Source of the DNA: Leptospiraceae bacterium | GTDB lineage: Bacteria > Spirochaetota > Leptospiria > Leptospirales > Leptonemataceae | Direction: 5' to 3' | Assembly (NCBI GenBank): GCA_025059995.1 | Contig: JANXCF010000006.1 | Span: forward strand, 1 to 64,000 | DNA: 64,000 nucleotides | Shown: positions 1 through 7,952 of the stretch, piece after piece | Layout of the letters: every line of letters begins with the position of its first letter | How positions within the stretch are numbered: position 1 is the stretch's first letter | Made by a program: the position numbers and the translations under genes | Notes under the pieces: generated by a model | The model's input: only the letters and a program-made list of their open reading frames with translations | Databases searched by the model: none | What the model was told of the DNA's origin: nothing

Positions 1-63
1 AAACTATTTCTATTACCCAAGAAACCTGATTTGATAGGTTTAATTTCTAAGTTGCGAACTTAA
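1..63 (+). CDS. C-terminal end of an upstream gene (partial)
   Basis: Reading frame 1 is open from the window edge to a TAA at 61-63, giving about 20 residues that end in ISKLRT. The stop lies 5 bp before the cheB start, which fits the tail of an upstream chemotaxis gene in the same operon. Too little is left to identify the family, and a chance open frame cannot be excluded. Confidence 0.35.
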   Translation, partial: KLFLLPKKPDLIGLISKLRT

Positions 64-68
64 CATTT

Positions 69-1109
69 ATGGATATTCTCATTGTGGATGATTCGCCCTT
101 AGCAAGGGTGATAGTTTCGGATATTCTTCATGAGCTTCCATTTGTTAATAGAATAGAAGCAGTAAGAAACGGAAAATCTGCTTTAGAAGTTATTCAAAAA
201 CAAAAACTTGATCTAATTATTTTAGATGTTGAAATGCCTGTGATGAATGGCATAGAGTTCTTACAAGAAAAGAGAATGAGGGGAATTGAAATCCCTGTTA
301 TTATGCTATCTTCTTATACACAAAAAGGTGCCGAAATAACTTTAAAAGCATTGGAGTTAGGAGCAATGGATTTTGTGCCAAAACCTGATGCTTCAAGAAG
401 TTCTCTTAAAGATATCAAAGAAGATTTACTAAAAAAAATAGAAAATTTTTATAATGATTTTTTTCTAAAAAAGAGTTTAAAAGAACAAAAGAGAGCTGTA
501 ATCGAAAAAATCACCCCCAAAAAATCCTTAAAAGACTTCGAGGTTTTATTGATTGGAGCTTCCACAGGTGGACCCAAAGTAATTTTCAAGATTATTAGGC
601 AAATTCCTCGAAATTTTCCTTTGCCAATTGTCATAGTTCAGCATATGCCAGAATTTTTTACTCGTTCTTTCGCACAGCGTTTAGATACTGAATCTTCACT
701 CTTGATTTTTGAGGCAGAAGATCTAAGAGAGCTCGAACCAGGACAAGCCGTAGTTGCCAAAGGAAACAAACATTTATTGTTTCGTAGATTAAAAGAAAGG
801 ACTTTTCGAATATTTTTGAGTGATGAAGAAAAATACAATTCTCATCGACCTTCTGTTGATAAAACATTATTGAATCTAATAGAACTAACGAATGGTAAAG
901 TGGTTGCTATCATCCTCACAGGAATGGGGAAGGATGGTTTGGAGTCTTGTAGAGTATTAAAAGAAAAAAATGGTTTCATTATCGCTCAGGATGAGGAAAC
1001 AAGTGTGATTTTTGGTATGAATCGAAGGGTAATTGAAGAAGGGTATGCAGATGTAGTTTTGCCTGATGACAAAATTGTTGATTATTTGCTTACAATGAAT
1101 GAATTTTAG
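69..1109 (+). CDS. cheB: Chemotaxis response regulator protein-glutamate methylesterase CheB
   Basis: CheB removes methyl groups from (and deamidates) glutamates of chemoreceptors in the cytoplasm, so the cell adapts to attractants. The 346 residues show a receiver domain (about 1-110) with acidic pocket D7/D8, phospho-acceptor D53 and conserved K105, then a linker, then the methylesterase domain from about 155. The catalytic triad is visible: S165 in GASTGG, H192 in QHMP and D289 in GMGKDG. Length is normal for the family. The ATG is 5 bp after an upstream stop and a CheY-like gene follows, so this is the end of a chemotaxis operon. All key residues are present and the call is firm. Confidence 0.96.
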   Translation: MDILIVDDSPLARVIVSDILHELPFVNRIEAVRNGKSALEVIQKQKLDLIILDVEMPVMNGIEFLQEKRMRGIEIPVIMLSSYTQKGAEITLKALELGAMDFVPKPDASRSSLKDIKEDLLKKIENFYNDFFLKKSLKEQKRAVIEKITPKKSLKDFEVLLIGASTGGPKVIFKIIRQIPRNFPLPIVIVQHMPEFFTRSFAQRLDTESSLLIFEAEDLRELEPGQAVVAKGNKHLLFRRLKERTFRIFLSDEEKYNSHRPSVDKTLLNLIELTNGKVVAIILTGMGKDGLESCRVLKEKNGFIIAQDEETSVIFGMNRRVIEEGYADVVLPDDKIVDYLLTMNEF

Positions 1110-1172
1110 TTGCAATAATAAAAATGATTCATTTTTTCATAATATAAGAATATATTTTAATGTGGAGCGGCT

Positions 1173-1532
1173 ATGGCAAGAATTTTAGTAGTTGATGATG
1201 CTAAATTCATGAGAACTTTAGTAAAAGATGCCCTTACCTCAAAGGGGCATGTAATTGTGGGTGAGGCGGAAAACGGAAATCAAGCAATTGAACTATATGA
1301 GAAATTAAAACCAGATTTAGTTACAATGGACATAACTATGAGGGAGAAGGATGGATTAGAAGCAGCTGCTGAAATCCTCAAGAAGGACCCTAATGCAAGA
1401 ATCATTATGGTGACAGCTCTAGGTCAAGAGGATCTTTTGGCAAGAGCTATCAAAATGGGGGTTAAAGATTTTGTTGTAAAACCATTCCCACCCGAACGAC
1501 TAATTCAAGCAACAGAAAAAGCTCTTTCTTAA
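1173..1532 (+). CDS. cheY: Single-domain CheY-like response regulator
   Basis: A stand-alone receiver domain of 119 residues. D8/D9 form the acidic pocket, D53 is the likely phosphorylation site in TMDITM, and T81 and K103 complete the switch. This architecture carries a phosphate signal from CheA to the flagellar switch, and the position just after cheB supports a chemotaxis role. The segment MREKDG after the phospho-site is typical of spirochaete CheY-like proteins. A GGAG ribosome site precedes the ATG. Some single-domain regulators act outside chemotaxis, so the exact partner is inferred. Confidence 0.88.
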   Translation: MARILVVDDAKFMRTLVKDALTSKGHVIVGEAENGNQAIELYEKLKPDLVTMDITMREKDGLEAAAEILKKDPNARIIMVTALGQEDLLARAIKMGVKDFVVKPFPPERLIQATEKALS

Positions 1533-1535
1533 ATC

Positions 1536-2294
1536 ATGCACGGTAATGAAACCCAATCTATTGAGTCTTTTTTAGTTAAGTGGAAAGGTCCGAATGGAGA
1601 AGAAGAAGGACCTTTATATGTTTTATGGCAACTGATTGAGTCATATAAAGTTGATATCTTCGAAGTTTCACTTCAAAGAATAACAGAAGATTTTTTGAAT
1701 TTTATTCGCAAAGCTAAGGAATGGAAGATTGAATTAGCCTCTAACTTTGCTTTAATTGCTTCAAAATTAATCTTTTACAAAAGTAGGATTTTGCTTCCTG
1801 ATCCTGGTTTTGTCGAGGAAGATCAAGATCGCTTACCAAAAGAAATGATTCAACAACTACTTGAGTACCGAAAATACCAACAGGCTGCAGAACATCTGCA
1901 AGAAATACAAGAATTTTCTGAAGGAATATTTACGAAAAATAATCATTACGTTTTTTGGGATTACGAAGAGACCTACTCCATCAACGATCTAATCCGAGTT
2001 TATGCACAGTTTTTAAAGTCTAAACAACAAACAAAACGAGACTCTTTTATCGAAATCGAGCTCGAAAATATTACTGTAGAAGAAAAGATGAATTTTATTT
2101 TGGAAGTTCTTCAAGACAACATACACATTGGACTTTTTGACCTCTTCGAAAATCACTATCAAATTTCCCTAATAGAGTTCATTGTTACCTTTTTAGCCAT
2201 TTTAGAACTAGCTCGCCTACGAAAAGTCATCATTGAACAAAAATATATTTTTGGTCCTATTTTGATTTTCAAAAACACCGCAATCGTTCGATAA
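1536..2294 (+). CDS. scpA: Segregation and condensation protein A
   Basis: ScpA is the kleisin that bridges the SMC ATPase heads in the bacterial condensin complex, which compacts and segregates the chromosome. The N-terminus has the family's GPLYVLWQLIE stretch (matching the usual GPLDLLLHLI) followed by KVDIFEV. The C-terminal winged helix that binds SMC is suggested by the segment near residues 205-240. The 252 residues are typical. The start is only 3 bp after the cheY-like stop, and scpB follows 39 bp downstream, so the pair is probably co-transcribed. Confidence 0.92.
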   Translation: MHGNETQSIESFLVKWKGPNGEEEGPLYVLWQLIESYKVDIFEVSLQRITEDFLNFIRKAKEWKIELASNFALIASKLIFYKSRILLPDPGFVEEDQDRLPKEMIQQLLEYRKYQQAAEHLQEIQEFSEGIFTKNNHYVFWDYEETYSINDLIRVYAQFLKSKQQTKRDSFIEIELENITVEEKMNFILEVLQDNIHIGLFDLFENHYQISLIEFIVTFLAILELARLRKVIIEQKYIFGPILIFKNTAIVR

Positions 2295-2333
2295 TAGAAT
2301 TGATCTCTTAGCTTCTAATGAAAAACTAAACAT

Positions 2334-3017
2334 ATGAATAGTGATAGTAAAAATATAATTTCCGAAAGAAAATTAAAAGCTCAAAACAATGGTCATAGTA
2401 ACATCAAGATCGAAATACAGAATTTCGAAGATGTAGAAATTCCTAACTATCGAGAACTAACCTCGGAAGAAATGGATCATTATCGAGGCTTGATAGAGGC
2501 GATTCTTTTTCTAGCGGATGAACCATTAAGTGTAGCTACCATTGCAAGACAAATCAAACTAGATAAAACCAATACAAGGATATTATTAGATTCTTTAGTA
2601 GATGAATACTTAGAAAGAAATGGGGGATTGCAAATAAGAGAAATTGCGGGAGGGTATCGTATGACAACATCGGATCGATATGTAGAGGATTTGAAAAAAA
2701 TCATCAAACCCAAAAATACAGAAAAATTATCCAAATCCCTTCTTGAGACTTTAGCCATCATTTGTTATAAACAACCAATCACGCTACCTGAAATTGAAGA
2801 AATACGTGGGGTGAATAGTCGAGCTATGGTTTCAACACTATTGCAAAAAAATCTCATCAAACCTCAAGGATATAAACCAGTTCCAGGAAGACCTACCCTT
2901 TACGTAACCACAAAAGAATTTTTGATTAAATTCAATTTAAATTCCCTGGCTGATTTGCCTCCTTTGAAGGATCTAAAAGAACTTCCTTTTGATGATATCG
3001 ATGAGATTGAGCTATAA
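2334..3017 (+). CDS. scpB: Segregation and condensation protein B
   Basis: ScpB is the winged-helix accessory subunit that binds ScpA in the SMC condensin. It has an N-terminal extension of about 50 residues, then EAILFLADEPLS, GGYRMTT, the LETLAIICYKQPIT segment and GRPTLYVTT, all ScpB hallmarks. At 227 residues it is slightly longer than average because of the N-terminal extension. Its TAA overlaps the stop of the convergent purB gene by a few bases, so no separate terminator space exists here. Confidence 0.93.
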   Translation: MNSDSKNIISERKLKAQNNGHSNIKIEIQNFEDVEIPNYRELTSEEMDHYRGLIEAILFLADEPLSVATIARQIKLDKTNTRILLDSLVDEYLERNGGLQIREIAGGYRMTTSDRYVEDLKKIIKPKNTEKLSKSLLETLAIICYKQPITLPEIEEIRGVNSRAMVSTLLQKNLIKPQGYKPVPGRPTLYVTTKEFLIKFNLNSLADLPPLKDLKELPFDDIDEIEL

Positions 3018-4313
3018 TAACCCCAATCGCTTATATAAAAAGTTGATATGCCTCAAGTAGGGTTGATAATCAAAGATTTCTTCTATTTCTGAGGGAGAAG
3101 AAAAATACTGAGAAATTTCTTCTCGTTTCTGGACTTCTTCTTTTAAAGTTGAGTTGGTATGATTCCAAACATGCATTGAAGCCCTTTGAACTAAAGAATA
3201 GGCTTTATCTCGATCCAAACCCTTTTTTACTAAATGAAGTAAAAGTTTTTGGGAAAAAATCAATCCTCGATTCATTTCCATGACTTTTTCCATGTTTTTT
3301 GGATAAATGTGAAGATTCTTCAAAACAAAATAGGTTTTATCTAAAATATAGTCCAAGGCAATCGTTGAGTCTGGCAATATTACTCTTTCGGCAGAGGAAT
3401 GGGAAATATCTCGTTCATGCCATAGGGGTATATTTCGATAGGCAGTGATAACGTTGGATTGGATAACTCGAGCTAATCCACAGATTCGCTCGCTAATAAC
3501 AGGATTCCTTTTGTGGGGCATGGCGCTGGATCCTTTTTGTCCTTCTAGGAAAGGTTCTTCGACTTCACGACTTTCAGTTTTTTGTAGAAGACGTATTTCT
3601 TGGGCAATTTTCTCTAAGGTTCCGGCAATAATTCCTAAGACTGACAAAAAGAAGGCATGACGATCCCGACTAATAACTTGGGTAGAAATCTTTTCGGGTT
3701 GAAGACCTAAACGAGCACATACTTCTTCTTCGATATCAGGATCAATGTTTGAGAATGTTCCCACAGCTCCACTGAGCTTTCCTACAGCAATTTCTTGTTT
3801 TGCGTGTTCCAATCGTTGTTTATTCCTCAGCATTTCTGCGTAGAACTGAGCAAATTTAAATCCCAACGTAATGGGTTCAGCATGGACACCATGAGTTCTT
3901 CCTATCATGGGAAGATCTTTGTATCGTAGGGCAAGTTCTTTTAGAACCTCTATCAGTTGGTTGATCTTTTTAAGTAGGATTTCGCTACTTTGCACCAATT
4001 GAAGAGAAGTGGCTGTATCAACGACATCAGAACTAGTAAGTCCATAATGAATCCAGCGACCAGCTTCTCCAACAAATTCTTTTACATTGGTGACAAAGGC
4101 GATCACATCATGATGAACTTCTTTTTCAATTTCTTCGATTCTTTGAGGGTTGAAATTAGCCTTTTGTCGGATTTCTTGAATTTCCTCATCAGAAATCACG
4201 CCACGACGATGCCATGCCTCACAGACTTCCAACTCAATCTTGAGCCACAAACGATATTTGTTTTCTAAGCTCCAAACCTGAGAAATCTCAGGATTGCTAT
4301 ATCTTTCGATCAT
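3012..4313 (-). CDS. purB: Adenylosuccinate lyase
   Basis: PurB cleaves SAICAR and adenylosuccinate, releasing fumarate, in purine synthesis. The 433-residue protein carries the fumarase/aspartase superfamily regions: GRTHGVHAEP with the general-acid histidine, GLTSSDVVDTA, and the signature loop GSSAMPHKRNP with the catalytic serine. Length and motif order match the compact bacterial form. The gene points toward scpB and overlaps its end by 6 bp. No other purine gene is adjacent, so it seems to be transcribed alone. Confidence 0.96.
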   Translation of the reverse strand: MIERYSNPEISQVWSLENKYRLWLKIELEVCEAWHRRGVISDEEIQEIRQKANFNPQRIEEIEKEVHHDVIAFVTNVKEFVGEAGRWIHYGLTSSDVVDTATSLQLVQSSEILLKKINQLIEVLKELALRYKDLPMIGRTHGVHAEPITLGFKFAQFYAEMLRNKQRLEHAKQEIAVGKLSGAVGTFSNIDPDIEEEVCARLGLQPEKISTQVISRDRHAFFLSVLGIIAGTLEKIAQEIRLLQKTESREVEEPFLEGQKGSSAMPHKRNPVISERICGLARVIQSNVITAYRNIPLWHERDISHSSAERVILPDSTIALDYILDKTYFVLKNLHIYPKNMEKVMEMNRGLIFSQKLLLHLVKKGLDRDKAYSLVQRASMHVWNHTNSTLKEEVQKREEISQYFSSPSEIEEIFDYQPYLRHINFLYKRLGLL

Positions 4314-4462
4314 GGTTGATCTCCTCTGATCCTTGATCTACGCTTTGCCACTCATTCTTGTGTTTTCCCAGAAGTCCACCCCTTATGTCTTGATCAAACG
4401 CACATGTTTTTTTCACAACAAAAAAGAATCGTCGGTGAAAGTAAAATCAAATTCTTGATTTC

Positions 4463-5077
4463 ATGCTTTTTTCTTTAGATAAACTATCAATCGATGAAAA
4501 AAAACAACTTTTAGGAGAAGTCTTAATCCCTCGACCTATAGCTCTCATTTTGACAAAAAGTGGCGAGGAAAGATATAGTTTATCAAACATTTCGTTTTTT
4601 AGTATTGCTTCGTATGAACCTGCCTTGTTGTTTTTTTTAATAGAAAGAAAACCTGATGGTTCAAAAAAACAGACATGGCTCAACATCGAAGAACGTATCG
4701 ATTTTTCGTTATTCTTTTTGAATGAAACCTTACAACAAAAACTTCACTCGAAAATCATAAGCGATCAGGAAGAATGGGAATTACCACAAGAAGAATTAAA
4801 CTACGATAAAAAAATTTCTCCTTTACCCATTTTAAAAGAATCTTATCTGGCTTTTTTCTGCGAAAAGTACCAGATTATCGAAATTGGTGATATACCCAAC
4901 GGTCTCATTTTGGGAAAAATCAAAAGCATTTATGTAGATAATCAGTTTTTAGAAAATTCGAAAGAAATAAACATCAAAAATCCAGCAGAACTTCGCTCGA
5001 TAGTAAAAATTGGATTGAACAAAACTATTTCTTTGATAGAGATTGCTCATGGTGTTTCAAAAGATCCTTCGAATTAG
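4463..5077 (+). CDS. Flavin reductase-like domain protein
   Basis: The 204 residues match the flavin reductase-like/flavoredoxin family (split-barrel FMN-binding fold). The N-terminal IPRPIALILTKS and SNISFFSIASYEPALLFF segments correspond to the family's opening strands and FMN phosphate loop. Such proteins use FMN to reduce small substrates or partner proteins; the substrate here cannot be told. A 7-bp inverted repeat with a 4-nt loop (4444-4461) sits directly before the ATG and could mask translation. The next gene (YjbQ family) starts inside its 3' end, so the two are translationally coupled. Confidence 0.8.
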   Translation: MLFSLDKLSIDEKKQLLGEVLIPRPIALILTKSGEERYSLSNISFFSIASYEPALLFFLIERKPDGSKKQTWLNIEERIDFSLFFLNETLQQKLHSKIISDQEEWELPQEELNYDKKISPLPILKESYLAFFCEKYQIIEIGDIPNGLILGKIKSIYVDNQFLENSKEINIKNPAELRSIVKIGLNKTISLIEIAHGVSKDPSN

Positions 5078-5471
5078 CACAGATCAGCGAGAAACATTAG
5101 TCGATATTACCCATCATGTAAAGTATTTCCTTCAAGAAATTCAAAAACAACATAACATCCAGACTGGCTTTGTGAATGTTTTTGCACAAGGAGCTACTGC
5201 GGCAATCATGATCCAAGAAAACTGGGATGAATCAGTCCAAAGAGATGTAGTTCAATTGTTAAGAAAACTCATACCACGAGGTGTTTGGGAACACGACAAA
5301 CAAGACGGCAATGGCGATGCTCACCTCAAAGCAGGGATCGTAGGATCATCAGAAACTATTCCCATAATAGAAGGAAAATTAGGATTATCCACATGGCAAA
5401 ATATTTTTTTCTGTGAGTTTGATGGACCCAGAGCTCAACGAAACATCGTTATTACCATTTATGGAGAGTAA
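5049..5471 (+). CDS. YjbQ family protein (UPF0047)
   Basis: About 140 residues of the YjbQ/UPF0047 family, which databases describe as secondary thiamine-phosphate synthase-like. The physiological role is not settled. Visible marks are FVNVFAQGATAAI, the central GDAHLKAGIVGSSE with its conserved histidine, and the C-terminal FFCEFDGPRAQRNI. I place the start at ATG 5049 rather than the TTG two codons before. The gene overlaps the 3' end of the flavin reductase-like gene by 29 bp and the next start by 11 bp, so all three form a tight operon. Confidence 0.85.
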   Translation: MVFQKILRISTDQRETLVDITHHVKYFLQEIQKQHNIQTGFVNVFAQGATAAIMIQENWDESVQRDVVQLLRKLIPRGVWEHDKQDGNGDAHLKAGIVGSSETIPIIEGKLGLSTWQNIFFCEFDGPRAQRNIVITIYGE

Positions 5472-5859
5472 AAGTCTTTTAGTTTGGTTCGTATTGGATT
5501 TTGTTTTAGAAGTTTTTCATCTTTCATTGGTTTTGTTTAATCTGTTTGGTTGGATTTTTCCGAGATTACGACTCGCTCATTTTGTAAGTTTAAACTTGGT
5601 TTTTTTGTCTTGGGTGGGACTGGGATATTTTTACGGCTGGGGATATTGTCCTATCACAGATTACCATTGGTATGTAAAAGCCCAGAAGGGAGAAGTAAAC
5701 CTTCCTTATTCATATATTGACTATACACTTCAACGATTTGGATTGTTTTTCCCTCCAGAAAAAATTGATTTTTATGTTTTGTGGATTACGATTGGTTTGT
5801 ATTTGATTTCTCTTTTCTTTTTTATAAAAAGAATTCGAAAAAATTCAAAGAATTTTTAA
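5461..5859 (+). CDS. DUF2784 family membrane protein
   Basis: A 132-residue membrane protein with about four hydrophobic segments. The block GYFYGWGYCPITDYHW and the later FFPPEK segment match DUF2784, a small inner-membrane family without known function. A GTG at 5413 would extend it but would lie deep in the upstream gene; ATG 5461 gives a short 11-bp overlap and starts right before the first membrane segment. Its 3' end overlaps the convergent YihY-like gene by 15 bp. No function is proposed. Confidence 0.75.
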   Translation: MESKSLLVWFVLDFVLEVFHLSLVLFNLFGWIFPRLRLAHFVSLNLVFLSWVGLGYFYGWGYCPITDYHWYVKAQKGEVNLPYSYIDYTLQRFGLFFPPEKIDFYVLWITIGLYLISLFFFIKRIRKNSKNF

Positions 5860-7701
5860 TTTACCCATAGCATCAAAACGTTGATAAACCTTTGTCATGT
5901 GAACCCGAGTGACTTCTAAACCAAACAAAAAGATTTGGATTGAGGCAAGTAAAATCAAAAGACCAATCGGTATGGAAAACCAAATCCCATAGACAAAATA
6001 AGTACTCGAAAAAAGCGGTATGATAAGTTGAAAAATCGACATAAATAGAACTACACCTGTAGCTCCTACCAAACCTCCTAAAAATGCTGAAACAAAACGA
6101 ATCTTCTTATTTGGCAGAATAAGGTAAAAAAACGTAAAAACTATAACCACATAAAAATAGTTGAGAATAATTAATACAATCTTAGGCAAAAGTAATTTTT
6201 CTTTTGAAGGTTCATAATATTTTAATACACGAAATTTAATCAAAGGTAAGTCTGATTTGGGATCAATAGTTATAGAAAAAACTTGTGCCTTATACCAACT
6301 ATTTTGTTCCCCAATAAAAACAAAATTTTGTTTATAATGGTAAACATCATTGATAGAAGATAACGATACTTCTTTTTCGTTGCTGTCATAAAATTTCGCT
6401 AAGTACCAGTCTTTCCCTTGATTCAGAGAGAAACGTATTTCTTTCAATCCATAAAGAAACCCTGTGCCATCTGAGAAAAACTTCATACCTTTGATGTTTT
6501 CTAATTGGTTGATTCTGATAAGAGGATAATGAATCTTTTCCTTTTCCCAAAAAGCAACACGCTTCGTTTGACTCAAAAGTAAAACATGCTCTTTAAAAAA
6601 ATAGGCATTTTCTATCAAGTTAGAGAACTGAGGAATAGTAAAGTTTTTCATACTCCATTTATTGATGTCTATTACTAAGAATGAACCTTTGCTACTTAGA
6701 TACACATCATCATTGTAAAAGAAGATTTTATTGAAGTAGGTTTCGAAGACGAGTTTGTTTTTGATTTCGAAAAAGTTTTTATCCATAACCAAAAAGTAGG
6801 ATTGTTTTCCCGTGGTGAGCAAAACAAAAATTTGATTTTTGTAAAAGGCTATATCTTCAATGATTGGGAACTCATAGGTCTTTCCTTTATGGGAGAATAA
6901 AAAATAACGAAAATCCCAATTCAAACCTCCATCAAAGCTAAAAAACAAAAAGGCAGGTTGATAACTCACCAAAATAAAATCATTTTGAACGAAAAAACCA
7001 ACAGGTTTTTTCAAAAGGGATTTGATGAAATCTCCCGTTAAATCATAATCAAAGGGCTCGTCATTAATGATGATCCTACGATTGAGAACCAAAAAATCAA
7101 CTTTCTCTAAAAAGTTAATACTTTCTATAAACTCGAAGTTTTCATTGAAAACTTCAATGGTTTTCTTTTCGGTTAAAGTATAAAAGTTTTTGCTGTAGGT
7201 AATTTGAATATAGTTAGGAGGTTTAAAGAAACCTTCGACACGTTTTGAAAACTCAAACAAAAAAATCAAAACAGCTGGAATAAAAATCAGCCAAGTAGTA
7301 AAAATAGAAGTCCGAACAAGAAAACCTCGAGAAGTGGATTTAAAAATTTGGTTTGCACTTTCTTCTAAATGTTGAAAGATGTTTAAAGAAGAGTAGATCA
7401 AAAACAAAATCCCAATCCCACTAATGGTATTTGCACGATTCAGAATGTCTTGGATGATATCCAGAATGGGTTGAACTCCCACAATTCCGTACAAAGAAAA
7501 AATTTGATTGATTTGCTTTAATAATTCTTCTTGTTGTATGTTGGCAATTCGTATAAGAACCGTTAAAAGTGGGATGATAGCTACTATGATAGAATAAGCA
7601 ATCGCATTTGCTCGAATATGTAATTTGTCTTTATAAAAAAATAGAAAGGCATGAATGAAAAAGTTCAATGTATTTCTAAAGCCTTGTTTGAATTTCAACA
7701 T
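5845..7701 (-). CDS. YihY/BrkB family membrane protein with a large propeller-like insert
   Basis: Residues 1-155 and 505-618 together form a YihY/BrkB (formerly 'RNase BN') membrane protein, shown by RANAIAYSIIVAIIPLL, the GIVGVQPILD region and the C-terminal SAFLGGLVGAT and YFVYGIWFSIP segments. The normal family length is 280-420. Between the halves lies an insert of about 345 residues rich in short beta strands with two Asp-box-like turns, SFDGGLNW (255-262) and SLNQGKDW (425-432), as in BNR/sialidase-type propellers. The insert should face outside the inner membrane, between two transmembrane helices. The function of YihY proteins is unclear. The call on the membrane halves is firm; the propeller is inferred. 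Confidence 0.85.
   Translation of the reverse strand: MLKFKQGFRNTLNFFIHAFLFFYKDKLHIRANAIAYSIIVAIIPLLTVLIRIANIQQEELLKQINQIFSLYGIVGVQPILDIIQDILNRANTISGIGILFLIYSSLNIFQHLEESANQIFKSTSRGFLVRTSIFTTWLIFIPAVLIFLFEFSKRVEGFFKPPNYIQITYSKNFYTLTEKKTIEVFNENFEFIESINFLEKVDFLVLNRRIIINDEPFDYDLTGDFIKSLLKKPVGFFVQNDFILVSYQPAFLFFSFDGGLNWDFRYFLFSHKGKTYEFPIIEDIAFYKNQIFVLLTTGKQSYFLVMDKNFFEIKNKLVFETYFNKIFFYNDDVYLSSKGSFLVIDINKWSMKNFTIPQFSNLIENAYFFKEHVLLLSQTKRVAFWEKEKIHYPLIRINQLENIKGMKFFSDGTGFLYGLKEIRFSLNQGKDWYLAKFYDSNEKEVSLSSINDVYHYKQNFVFIGEQNSWYKAQVFSITIDPKSDLPLIKFRVLKYYEPSKEKLLLPKIVLIILNYFYVVIVFTFFYLILPNKKIRFVSAFLGGLVGATGVVLFMSIFQLIIPLFSSTYFVYGIWFSIPIGLLILLASIQIFLFGLEVTRVHMTKVYQRFDAMGKLKIL
6187..7224 (-). other. Propeller-like insert inside the YihY protein
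   Basis: Residues about 160-505 of the YihY/BrkB protein. They alternate short hydrophobic strands and turns with lysine, aspartate and aromatic residues, and include two Asp-box-like motifs 170 residues apart. The segment has no transmembrane character. It is bounded by a predicted helix ending near residue 152 and one starting near residue 506. A beta-propeller sensing or binding domain is the best guess, not proven. Confidence 0.5.
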
Positions 7702-7829
7702 ATCAAATTAAAATTCACCTAAACCTTCTATTTTTGAAATCTTTTTTTTAAATCTTTTTTTAGATAATATAATTTTCTGTAATCCAATTAGGGAATTTCC
7801 AAAAACTTCTATGAAGAAAAATTAAAAAT

Positions 7830-7946
7830 TTTATTGACTAAAGAATCCTTGTGAAAAAGATAGTAGAACACAACAATCAGAATATTTGACTTATCAAAAA
7901 AACGAAAAAAATAAAACTAAATGGGGCATTAAAATAAAAAAAGGAG
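7830..7946 (+). promoter_or_regulatory. Candidate promoters and ribosome site upstream of greA
   Basis: Two TTGACT boxes lie in the AT-rich leader before greA, but neither has a clearly good -10 box at 16-18 bp, so the exact start of transcription is uncertain. A clear ribosome site, AGGAGA, lies at 7942-7947, 5 bp before the ATG at 7953. The 251-bp gap is the space between divergent yihY and greA and must hold both promoters. Confidence 0.35.
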
Positions 7947-7952
7947 AATTCA

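Noticed and set aside
5413-5460. Earlier GTG start of the DUF2784 gene
   Set aside because: It lies deep in the YjbQ-like gene, adds unmatched polar residues and has no ribosome site.
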